A stretch of 37,980 nt of DNA, from assembly GCA_003218945.1 (NCBI GenBank), contig QHPE01000152.1, forward strand, positions 17,770 to 55,749, written 5' to 3'. Position 1 is the stretch's first letter; each line of letters begins with the position of its first letter. Of this stretch, positions 1 through 7,990 are shown piece after piece. Position numbers and translations under genes: made by a program. Under the pieces are notes generated by a model. It was given only the letters and a program-made list of their open reading frames with translations. It was not told where the DNA came from and did no database searches. The stretch comes from Verrucomicrobiota bacterium. GTDB taxonomy: Bacteria; Verrucomicrobiota; Verrucomicrobiia; Chthoniobacterales; UBA10450.

Positions 1-396
1 AAGCGGCTTATCAACGATCCGCGCTTCAGTCGGCGGCGATGTCCATTCCGCCGGATCGAACTGTTTCACATCGTACATGAAATACAGCCCAACGGTTTTC
101 GGTGCGCCCGCATCCAGTGTTGCAAATACACCGGGCTTGCCATCTGTGTTGATCACCGTCGCCTGCTGAAATCCCGCATCACTCGCCAGCTTCGCCATGT
201 ACTCAGCACCCTCCGGATAACCACGGTTCTCCGCCGCGATCGACACCTGACCGATCCAATCCTGCAACCGCTTCACCGCTTCATCATGCCGCTTCGTGAC
301 TTCGGCTTTGATGTCCGCGTGATCATCAGTCGCCGCGACGCAGCAACGCGTCGCAACCGCGAGTGCTGTTAAGAATGCGAGTACTTTCTTATTCAT
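1..396 (-). CDS. M20-family (zinc) peptidase, N-terminal part, truncated by window edge
   Basis: Open frame on the minus strand from ATG at 396 to the window edge (MNKKVLAFLTALAVATRCCVAATDDHADIKAEVTKRHDEAVKRLQDWIGQVSIAAENRGYPEGAEYMAKLASDAGF...VGLYFMYDVKQFDPAEW). Signal-peptide-like N-terminus; M20 dipeptidase-like opening. Start codon overlaps the polB stop (ATGA). Confidence 0.65.
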   Translation of the reverse strand, partial: MNKKVLAFLTALAVATRCCVAATDDHADIKAEVTKRHDEAVKRLQDWIGQVSIAAENRGYPEGAEYMAKLASDAGFQQATVINTDGKPGVFATLDAGAPKTVGLYFMYDVKQFDPAEWTSPPTEARIVDKPL

Positions 397-2654
397 GTTA
401 ATGCGAGGTTTTCCTGTTTTGGTGTTGAGGCTGTCGTGATCAGGCCACTAAATTTCTTCACCAGGTCGTCGAGCTTGGCCAGATAGTAATCGATGTTTTC
501 GTCGCGTTTCTCGGCATCGAATTCATTGGCTAGTTTGGCAGCCTCGTAACCGGCAACTTTTTTTGGCGTCGCTCTGATGTAGTAGCTGATTTGATCGCCG
601 GGTCTGTAGTTGCGGCCGCTGGCAAGGGCGAGCTCGTAAGCCGCGGCGCGATTGCGCGCGGAGCCCGCGATCTTGGCCCGATATTTTTCAAGTGAATCCT
701 GGAGCGTGTCGGTCTTCATTAGCATGTCGATGTTCCATTCGCGGTTGCGAATCTTTTGTTCGAAGTCATTCCGAAGATCGGCAATCGCTTCCGGTTTTCC
801 TTGCATGATGAGCTTGATCATTTGCTCAAGAAAAACGCGCTGGAATTTTTCGAGTCCACGAGACTTCAGAGCGCCGCCTTTGATGATCACATTGCCGTCT
901 TTCGTAAGGAGCGCGTAATTTTTCGCTTTATAACTGAGCATTGCCTCGAACTGTTCGTCGAATTCGACTTCAATTCCGGGCGGTAATTCCGCAGCCAAGC
1001 CGCTCTGCAATCGCTCGATTGTTGTAGCCGGGGGCGGCGACCCCGGTTGCCCTTGAACGCAATTCCGGCCGGCGTCAGCGCCGCCGGCTACAGCAGGCGG
1101 CACAAAATAGATTCCGTCGGTATCTACCTCGATCACTTGCGCCCCACGGGCTTTGAGCCACTCAATCATTTTCTTCAGCAGATCGCGTCCGATCTGCGTT
1201 ACACGCGCTGCAGCATCGAAATCGGCGAAGTGTCCCTGCGCGAATCCCAAATAACCGTAGAAGCTGTTGAGAAGGATTTTGAAAGTGTTTTGCAGCGCCT
1301 GGAGATGATGTTGTCTCGCAGGATCTCGTTCCGCGCGCATTCTTGCTTTGGCTTCGAGCCGGAAGTTGCGGAGATCGGTGAGCAGATGCCGAAAAATTTG
1401 CAGTTCGTCTGTGACGGGAAAGCAATCGAACTGCAACATGACAGACGGATAAAGCGAGGCGACGTCGCAATGCCAGACGTTGCGCGCTACACCGGTGAAG
1501 AAAATGTCGGTGTAACCGCCTTCGAACGCGCGCGGCATCGGCAGCTCGGGAATGGAATGGCGTTCCCGAAAATATTCGCGCAGGAACAGTGCGTTGATCC
1601 GCGTGGCGTTGCCGCGCACGATCACTTCCTGGTAATTGTAAGGAAAAATTTGGGCCTGGATGAAATAGCTCGGGCTCAGCAGGTCCGATAAAGCACGCGT
1701 TTCGCGAGCGCCGCAGAGCGCGCGTCGCTGGAACATTTCCGAACCGCTCGCGTACGCGCGTTGCAACTCCCTTCCAGTGAGCCCTGAAATCTCGCCGCTA
1801 TCGCACAGATCGAAATGCCGGGCGACATCCGTGCGCTCAAAACCAGCGAGAGAACGCATGCCCACATCGTAAAATTGCGCCAGCAAAAACGTATCGACGA
1901 AATGGCGCCCATCGATTGTGAACTTCGGATAATCGATGGTTTTCTCCGCAATTTGCAGCCGTGAAGGACGCGAGCGCAAGAAGCCGCCGCTGCGTCCCCA
2001 GTCGAGTTTGGTTTTCAATTTCTTCGCGCGCGCGACGAGCAGCGGGACATGAACGCGAAACAAATCATGGCCTTCGATCACGTCAGGATCGCGGTCTTTG
2101 ATGAGCGCGGTAAGTCGCCTAAGAGCGTTTCTCTCGGATTCTTCCATGTTGTTCGCATCTACGATGATTAGTTCTTCCCAGCCGGTGTTATCGGAGAGCG
2201 CGATGCTAATAACATGGTCGTGACTGCCGGGGTCAGCGCCCCCGGCTACAGAAAGCACCTCGATCTGCATGCGTTTCAGCTCCTCGAACGGCAAATCTTT
2301 GAATAACGTTCGCCCAGTCGCGGTGAGGTAATGCTGCACCGGGTCGGTGAAGGCGAAGAAATCGCGCCCTGCGTTTTTGAGTCCGTTGCGAAGTGCTATC
2401 AATTCCTTCCAGCTATCGACGGTGATGAGCCATCCGTACTTCAGATCGCCGCGGAGCTTTTCTGTCTCGATGCCAAGATCGACTACATCCGAGTCGGCCC
2501 AGACAAATGGGTGGAACGGCTCGACGTCGGTAACGGTCGATCCATCTGTTTCGCGGCGATGTACGCGCACAGTCCCGCTTTCGCCCAGTTCAACGGCCAC
2601 GATCCGCGGCGTCGGATCAGCGCCAAAGAGCAGCGTGTTTTTCTCGAATTCCAC
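393..2654 (-). CDS. Family B DNA polymerase, probable exonuclease-deficient
   Basis: 753 aa with motif A DVASLYPS, motif B KILLNSFYG, motif C EVDTDGIYF. GTG start; the exact start is uncertain because a repeat lies immediately upstream. Confidence 0.88.
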   Translation of the reverse strand: MEFEKNTLLFGADPTPRIVAVELGESGTVRVHRRETDGSTVTDVEPFHPFVWADSDVVDLGIETEKLRGDLKYGWLITVDSWKELIALRNGLKNAGRDFFAFTDPVQHYLTATGRTLFKDLPFEELKRMQIEVLSVAGGADPGSHDHVISIALSDNTGWEELIIVDANNMEESERNALRRLTALIKDRDPDVIEGHDLFRVHVPLLVARAKKLKTKLDWGRSGGFLRSRPSRLQIAEKTIDYPKFTIDGRHFVDTFLLAQFYDVGMRSLAGFERTDVARHFDLCDSGEISGLTGRELQRAYASGSEMFQRRALCGARETRALSDLLSPSYFIQAQIFPYNYQEVIVRGNATRINALFLREYFRERHSIPELPMPRAFEGGYTDIFFTGVARNVWHCDVASLYPSVMLQFDCFPVTDELQIFRHLLTDLRNFRLEAKARMRAERDPARQHHLQALQNTFKILLNSFYGYLGFAQGHFADFDAAARVTQIGRDLLKKMIEWLKARGAQVIEVDTDGIYFVPPAVAGGADAGRNCVQGQPGSPPPATTIERLQSGLAAELPPGIEVEFDEQFEAMLSYKAKNYALLTKDGNVIIKGGALKSRGLEKFQRVFLEQMIKLIMQGKPEAIADLRNDFEQKIRNREWNIDMLMKTDTLQDSLEKYRAKIAGSARNRAAAYELALASGRNYRPGDQISYYIRATPKKVAGYEAAKLANEFDAEKRDENIDYYLAKLDDLVKKFSGLITTASTPKQENLALT
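1023..1093. repeat. Two inverted copies of a GTAGCCGG-type palindromic repeat inside polB
   Basis: TGTAGCCGGGGGCGGCGACCCCGG (1023-1046) and CCGGCCGGCGTCAGCGCCGCCGGCTACAG (1065-1093) in opposite orientation. Confidence 0.75.
2225..2251. repeat. Third copy of the GTAGCCGG-type repeat inside polB
   Basis: TGCCGGGGTCAGCGCCCCCGGCTACAG; nearly identical to the 1065-1093 copy; encodes SVAGGADPG. Confidence 0.75.
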
Positions 2655-2658
2655 ATCG

Positions 2659-2688
2659 AGAGATTCCTCGACTTCGCTCGGAATGACA
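2659..2688. repeat. Dispersed-repeat-like element (encodes the SERSRGI / FRAKSRN spurious-peptide signature)
   Basis: AGAGATTCCTCGACTTCGCTCGGAATGACA directly abutting the polB start; resembles a repeat I recall from many genomes. Confidence 0.6.
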
Positions 2689-2691
2689 AAT

Positions 2692-2746
2692 TGTAGGGCA
2701 GCCGCATCGCCTTCCTCCTCCCGGCAACCGGAGCGGTTGCCCTACA
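2692..2746. repeat. REP-like palindromic intergenic element
   Basis: Ends TGTAGGGCAGCCG / CGGTTGCCCTACA form a 13-nt inverted pair (12/13). An inner perfect hairpin GGCAACCG-GAG-CGGTTGCC lies at 2723-2741. Confidence 0.65.
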
Positions 2747-2770
2747 GCTGCATCGCGTTCATCATCCGAC

Positions 2771-4114
2771 ATGAAAATTGTTTTGCTGCCCGCGGTATGC
2801 TGGTGGTCGCTGTTCGCGGTTTCAGGGTTTGCGCAGGCGACGCCGCAATCGATTGCCGATGCGGAACTGCCCTCGCTCCTCACGATTTACAAGGACATTC
2901 ACAGTCATCCCGAATTATCCACGCAGGAGCAGCGCACCGCCCCAATAATCGCAAAGGAATTGCGGGCGGCTGGTTGCGAAGTCACTGAGGATTTCGGCAA
3001 ATACGATAATCCAAATCTAAGAAGTTATGGCGTGATCGGAATCATGAAAAACGGCGACGGCCCCAAAGTTCTGGTGCGCACAGACATGGACGCTCTGCCC
3101 GTTCAGGAAGAAACCGGCCTGCCGTACGCCAGCAAAGCCGTCGCAAAAAACGATGAGGGTAAAGAAGTCCGCGTCATGCATGCGTGCGGACATGACGCCC
3201 ATATCTCAATGTTTATTGGTGTTGCCCGCACGCTGGCCAAAATAAAAGATCAATGGCACGGCACGATCATCTTTGTCGCTCAACCGGCGGAGGAGTTAGG
3301 CACTGGCGCGCGCGCATTGCTCAATGCAGGTCTGTACCCCAAATTCGGGAAACCGGATTTTGCCTTGGGATTTCACGACAAAGCCGATCTACAGACCGGC
3401 CACATCGGTGTCACGGAGGGTTACACGTATGCAAATGTGGACTCAGTGGATGTAATCGTACGCGGTGTGGGCGGGCACGGCGCGTATCCTCACAAGACGA
3501 AGGACCCGATCGTGCTCGCGGCGGAGATGATCAATGCGTGGCAAACGATCGCCAGCCGCGAGAACAATCCGCTCGATCCAATCGTGGTCACGGTCGGCTC
3601 CATTCACGGCGGGACGAAACACAACATCATTCCAGACGAAGTGAAAATGCAGTTGACGGTGCGCACTTACAAGGCCGACACGCGCGCGCGCGTCCTGGCG
3701 GCAATCGAGCAAATTGCAAAAGGCTGCGCTATCGCAGCTGGCATCCCGCCTGAGCGCGCGCCAATTGTTAGCGTGTCCAAGGATCAGTTTACGCCCGCGA
3801 CTTATAATAATCCCGACCTAACGAAGCGGCTGGTTGCGGTGTGGAGGAAGTCGTTAGGCGACGATAACGTGGAAATCGTCGATGCAACGATGGGTGGCGA
3901 AGATTTTTCCGAATATAGCTTGCCCGATCACTCTGTTCCGGCCGTTGATTTTCACGTCGGTGCTGTCGATCCAGCGAAGATCGCCGAGTTCAAGCAAGCG
4001 GGGAAAGAATTGCCGACTCTGCATTCGAGTAAGTTTGCGCCTGTTCCCGAGCCAACGATTCGCACAGGTATTGTCGCAATGACGATGGCCGTGCTGGAAT
4101 TGATGAAGAAGTAG
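2771..4114 (+). CDS. M20-family amidohydrolase (hippurate/IAA-amino-acid hydrolase-like), exported
   Basis: 447 aa; signal peptide; HACGHDAH, PAEE, GGHGAYPH and GGEDFSEY motifs of M20 amidohydrolases. Confidence 0.9.
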   Translation: MKIVLLPAVCWWSLFAVSGFAQATPQSIADAELPSLLTIYKDIHSHPELSTQEQRTAPIIAKELRAAGCEVTEDFGKYDNPNLRSYGVIGIMKNGDGPKVLVRTDMDALPVQEETGLPYASKAVAKNDEGKEVRVMHACGHDAHISMFIGVARTLAKIKDQWHGTIIFVAQPAEELGTGARALLNAGLYPKFGKPDFALGFHDKADLQTGHIGVTEGYTYANVDSVDVIVRGVGGHGAYPHKTKDPIVLAAEMINAWQTIASRENNPLDPIVVTVGSIHGGTKHNIIPDEVKMQLTVRTYKADTRARVLAAIEQIAKGCAIAAGIPPERAPIVSVSKDQFTPATYNNPDLTKRLVAVWRKSLGDDNVEIVDATMGGEDFSEYSLPDHSVPAVDFHVGAVDPAKIAEFKQAGKELPTLHSSKFAPVPEPTIRTGIVAMTMAVLELMKK

Positions 4115-4200
4115 GCCAAGCCTACGTGATTCGTTAAATCGTTGAACCGTTAAAGCGCGGATTTGATGTTACGGTGTAACGTTTCAACGCATGCGAAGCA

Positions 4201-5628
4201 TCACTTCACCTTGACGTTTTTCCGAAGGTAAGTCGGCACATCGAGGTCTTCGCCTTCGATGATCGTCGGCTCGCTTTTTTCAAAGCGACCGCGCGTGACT
4301 GGCTCAAATTGGAGGACTTCCTGTTTTGCCGGCGGCGCTGGTTTCTCCGTAAACGCTTTCTCTTCTTTCCACGAAGTCGATTTCTCGTGCGGCTTGCTGA
4401 TCAGATGCTCGGGCTCTCCGTTTCGAGTTGGTATCAGGGGCGTTTCGGTGGATAGGGGTGTTGCGGCTGGCAGCGCCTCAGCCGCCATCGGCTCGTCGGC
4501 CGGAACGGGTTCCTCGACAGGCACAGATTCGACAGCGGGTTCTTCTGATTGGAGTTCAGGTTGAGGTGTTACGGGCTCGTAATGCTCACAAGCTGGCGAG
4601 CTTGTGGCATTGCTCGGTGCTGGAGGGGTTTGTAGCAGAACTGCGTCCTCTTCTGCCGAGAGCGAACTAATGATGGTCACCCCCAATCGGTCTCCCAGGC
4701 GGCCGTCTACGACGGCGCCAAAGAGGATTTGCGTTTGATCGCTGACGTGGCGCCCGAGTTCTTGCATCAGGATTTCGACCTCTGATAGCGTCATTCCCGG
4801 GCCACCCGCTACCTGCACGAGCACGTGCGTCGAGTCTGCCAACATTCGTCCGCGATCCATCAACGGATTTTTCAGCGCCTGCGTGAGCGCGTCATGCGCG
4901 CGATTGTCCGAATCGGATTCGCCGTATCCAAACAGGCAACGGCTGTTGCGTGTGCGCAGAGCCGAGAGCAAATCATCGAAACCGATGCGAATGAGCCCGG
5001 GCCGATGAACAAGGTTCACAATCGAGCGTACGCTTTGGCTGATAGTTATGTCCGCCATTGCGAAAGCCTGATGAATGCCCGCCTGCGGCGCGATCAGGTC
5101 GGCCATTCGATCATTCTCAAAGCAGACAACCGCGTGAGCAAATTCGCTGATTCGCGCGAGCGCCTCTCGCGCCTGGGCATTGCGCCGTTTGCCCTCGAAC
5201 GCGAATGGAAGAGTGACGAAGGCGATCACCAGCGCGCCTGCTTCGCGGGCCGCTTGGGCAACGTACGGTGCCGCACCTGAACCGGTGCCGCCGCCAAGCC
5301 CTGCACAAATGAAAATCACGTCCGTATCGGCCAACGCTTCGCGGATTTCGTCGGCCGATTCTAAGGCTGCTTGATAGCCAACTTCGGGATCGCCGCCCGC
5401 GCCCAACCCACGTGACACGCTGCGCCCGAGCTGCACTTTACGCGTCGCGACTGAACTCGTCAGCGATTGCACATCGGTATTGATTGCCACCACGTCGGCT
5501 CTCTCCAATCCGTCAAGAATGATTCGATCGAGCGCATTCAAACCGGCGCCGCCGACGCTCGCGATTTTGATCGGAATAAACTCTGTCAGACGTTCTGGGA
5601 GACTGTAGTTCTTGTTAAGCTGAATCAT
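4201..5628 (-). CDS. ftsZ: Cell division protein FtsZ with a long Pro/Glu-rich C-terminal linker
   Basis: GGGTGSGAAP tubulin signature, N-terminal GGAGLNALDRI; C-terminal peptide DLDVPTYLRKNVKVK; located at the end of the dcw cluster. Confidence 0.96.
   Translation of the reverse strand: MIQLNKNYSLPERLTEFIPIKIASVGGAGLNALDRIILDGLERADVVAINTDVQSLTSSVATRKVQLGRSVSRGLGAGGDPEVGYQAALESADEIREALADTDVIFICAGLGGGTGSGAAPYVAQAAREAGALVIAFVTLPFAFEGKRRNAQAREALARISEFAHAVVCFENDRMADLIAPQAGIHQAFAMADITISQSVRSIVNLVHRPGLIRIGFDDLLSALRTRNSRCLFGYGESDSDNRAHDALTQALKNPLMDRGRMLADSTHVLVQVAGGPGMTLSEVEILMQELGRHVSDQTQILFGAVVDGRLGDRLGVTIISSLSAEEDAVLLQTPPAPSNATSSPACEHYEPVTPQPELQSEEPAVESVPVEEPVPADEPMAAEALPAATPLSTETPLIPTRNGEPEHLISKPHEKSTSWKEEKAFTEKPAPPAKQEVLQFEPVTRGRFEKSEPTIIEGEDLDVPTYLRKNVKVK
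4581..4611. repeat. Palindromic element in the ftsZ linker coding sequence
   Basis: AATGC-T-CACAAGCT-GGCG-AGCTTGTG-GCATT: 13-bp stem with a single bulged T. Confidence 0.75.
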
Positions 5629-5679
5629 GTTTTTCTTTCGTTGTGGTCGGATGCCTCCAACCCGTCAGACTCGTGGTTC

Positions 5680-6888
5680 TCATCGTTTTCCGCTGAAAAG
5701 CCTTCCAAAAATTCGGCTGAATCCTCGTGGCGGTCTATCGACATCCATTACTTGCGCGAATTTGACCAGGCCAATTGCCGTGGAGAACTGCGGATTTTCA
5801 ACCGCAGATGTTACGCCCCAGGCTGTCTGCGCATGTGTAAGATTTGCCGGTATTTCGAAAATTTCCGACGCGAGATGATCGATCCCGCTCAACAGACTGC
5901 ACCCGCCAGTGATGAAGACGCCCGCCCCCAGATAACCGAGATACGGTTCCTGTTCGAGTCTGCGCTTGAGTAATTCAAACGCTTCGCGCAAGCGCAGATA
6001 AATGATCGTATTCAGTGTTTCGCACTCGATCTCCTTTCCGGCAAAGCCGGAGTCGTCCTTGAGTAAAATCATTTCGCCAGGAAGACAGTTTCCAAGGACG
6101 CAACTACCTTCTTCGATTTTTAATTTTTCCGCACGTGCCATTGGGATACGCAGGCCCATTGAGATATCGTTGGTGATGTGGTCGCCGCCCACGGCCAGAC
6201 AACCGCTTTGCCTCACTGCTCCCTCGGAGTACAAAACGTAGTCAGTGGTTCCGCCGCCCATATCAATCACGAGAGCGCCAAGGTCCTTCTCCTGTTGTGT
6301 AAGCACGACTTGCGCGGAAGCGAGCCCACTAAACACAACGTCCTCTACCTCCAGCGGCAGTTCCTTCACACATCGAATGGTGTTTTGGATCCGCGTGCGC
6401 ACACCATGGATGATGTGAAAATCGGCTTCCAATTTTTGGCCGAGCATACCGACCGGGTTCAACACGCCCTGCTGGCCATCCACCTGGTAATGCTGAATGA
6501 TGGAATGCAGGAAAGCGTTTTGCGCGGGAATGCTTACCTCGCGCGCGTTAATTTTTACGTCCTCCACATCCTGCTCATCGATTTCATCGCGGTCCTCAGG
6601 GAGCATAACGCATCCGCGATTGCTAAAACTCTGCAGGTGTGATCCGGCCACAGCGACGTACACGCTCTTGATCATCACGTCACTTTTCTGTTCGGCATCG
6701 ACGACTGCTTCGTGCACGCATTTCATGGCCGTTTCAAAATCGACAATTTCGCCCTTCCGCACGCCGCGCGAAGGCGCCTCGCCTACTCCGAGGATTCTGA
6801 GCGTGCCATCAGGCCGGCTCTCTCCGACGACGACACAGATTTTGGAGGTGCCGATCTCAAGGCCGACCATTAAATTATTGTTCGCCAT
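5680..6888 (-). CDS. ftsA: Cell division protein FtsA
   Basis: MANNNLMVGLEIGTSKICVVVGE...VIDMGGGTTDYVLY...VFITGGCSLLSGI; actin-like ATPase. Start chosen inside the longer ORF (5680..7014). Confidence 0.95.
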   Translation of the reverse strand: MANNNLMVGLEIGTSKICVVVGESRPDGTLRILGVGEAPSRGVRKGEIVDFETAMKCVHEAVVDAEQKSDVMIKSVYVAVAGSHLQSFSNRGCVMLPEDRDEIDEQDVEDVKINAREVSIPAQNAFLHSIIQHYQVDGQQGVLNPVGMLGQKLEADFHIIHGVRTRIQNTIRCVKELPLEVEDVVFSGLASAQVVLTQQEKDLGALVIDMGGGTTDYVLYSEGAVRQSGCLAVGGDHITNDISMGLRIPMARAEKLKIEEGSCVLGNCLPGEMILLKDDSGFAGKEIECETLNTIIYLRLREAFELLKRRLEQEPYLGYLGAGVFITGGCSLLSGIDHLASEIFEIPANLTHAQTAWGVTSAVENPQFSTAIGLVKFAQVMDVDRPPRGFSRIFGRLFSGKR

Positions 6889-7990
6889 TATTTTTGTGAG
6901 CTTTCTTTTGTTGGTTACGAATTGCCTTTGGTGCGGGGGTAGAAGCGGCGCGCGATTTTGGCGCCGGCGCCCCAGGTTCGTGTCCGCCGGAATCCTGGCG
7001 AACGCGTGCTTCAAGCGTATGCACCGGGATTGCTTTCATGATCCGCGGCTCCACGGCAGGCGCGATAGTATCATTGATCACCGACGCCGCTGGACTGGTA
7101 AATGTTACCGGAATGTTCCGTTGCGGTACCAGGTTCACAGTCTCCAGCTCCTGCTTAGTCTTATCGCAATAATCAAGGAACACTTGCAGCCGCCGCAGTT
7201 GGTCTTCCAGATCATTCAACGCAAACATGACGCGGCTGTGGTTTTTATCCGTCACCAGGAGATAGTAACTTTTCGAAATATCGATTTCGCGGATCTGAAA
7301 GCGCGTCTGTAAAAGGCTGCTCTCGGTGAGACGCAGCAACTCGAGCGCTGTTTGTGCTTCGGGAGATTCGATCACCTTGCCCTGCTCGAGCGATTCGGTT
7401 TTGCATCCCAATATCAGCGGCAGTCCCAGGTATTCGGGCAGTAATTTCTTCTGTTTCATCAAAACGCCCCGTCGACCGACCAGGAATGCGGCATCCGACG
7501 CAAATGGATCGGTGATATCCGTTTCGCTCGTTATCCAGGCAACCGGCCTTCGTTCCACGATGCGAATGTCAATTTCGTTGGGTAATTTGCGCACCACCTC
7601 CACTTCGTCGGCTTGCGGAAGCTGTTGTAGGCGGTCGCGAATCTGCGCCAGGTTCACGCTAAAAATATTTTCTCCTTCGTGCAGATCGGCTGTTTTTAAC
7701 ATTTCCTCGCGCTGCAGGGTGCCGTCGGTCTGCAATTCAATTGTTTTGACCTGATAATCTGGATTGGCAAAAAAAAGGCGCGCTGCAGCTTCGCGCACGC
7801 CCACGTAACCGCCTGTGCACAAGCCTGCGACCAAAACCATTTTCCATAGCACTCCCATCGCGCTGCGGACCTGGTGCTGAGTCGCTCTTCGGGAACGAAC
7901 TTTCACGTCGAGAAGATGTTGTTGTCGCCGCTGCCGCACATTGGACAGCCTTCGGTTGCGCGCTTGGGAATGTCTTTGGCTAGAACTCAT
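6875..7990 (-). CDS. ftsQ: Cell division protein FtsQ (POTRA/FtsQ)
   Basis: Single N-terminal TM; POTRA-like region VKTIELQTDGTLQREEML...LPNEIDIRIVERRPVAWI; syntenic position. Start MSSSQ overlaps the ddl stop (ATGA). Confidence 0.85.
   Translation of the reverse strand: MSSSQRHSQARNRRLSNVRQRRQQHLLDVKVRSRRATQHQVRSAMGVLWKMVLVAGLCTGGYVGVREAAARLFFANPDYQVKTIELQTDGTLQREEMLKTADLHEGENIFSVNLAQIRDRLQQLPQADEVEVVRKLPNEIDIRIVERRPVAWITSETDITDPFASDAAFLVGRRGVLMKQKKLLPEYLGLPLILGCKTESLEQGKVIESPEAQTALELLRLTESSLLQTRFQIREIDISKSYYLLVTDKNHSRVMFALNDLEDQLRRLQVFLDYCDKTKQELETVNLVPQRNIPVTFTSPAASVINDTIAPAVEPRIMKAIPVHTLEARVRQDSGGHEPGAPAPKSRAASTPAPKAIRNQQKKAHKNNGEQ

Noticed and set aside
1047-1691. 214-aa plus-strand ORF antisense to polB
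   Set aside because: Shadow ORF of a well-supported polymerase gene.
2483-2883. Minus-strand ORFs containing FRAKSRN / SERSRGIS peptides
   Set aside because: These peptides are the translation of a dispersed DNA repeat, not real proteins.
2347-2988. 213-aa plus-strand ORF spanning the polB start and the repeat region
   Set aside because: Reads through repeats and overlaps two supported genes; contains no domain signal.
6497-7312. 271-aa plus-strand ORF antisense to ftsA/ftsQ
   Set aside because: Ser/Arg-rich antisense composition typical of spurious frames.
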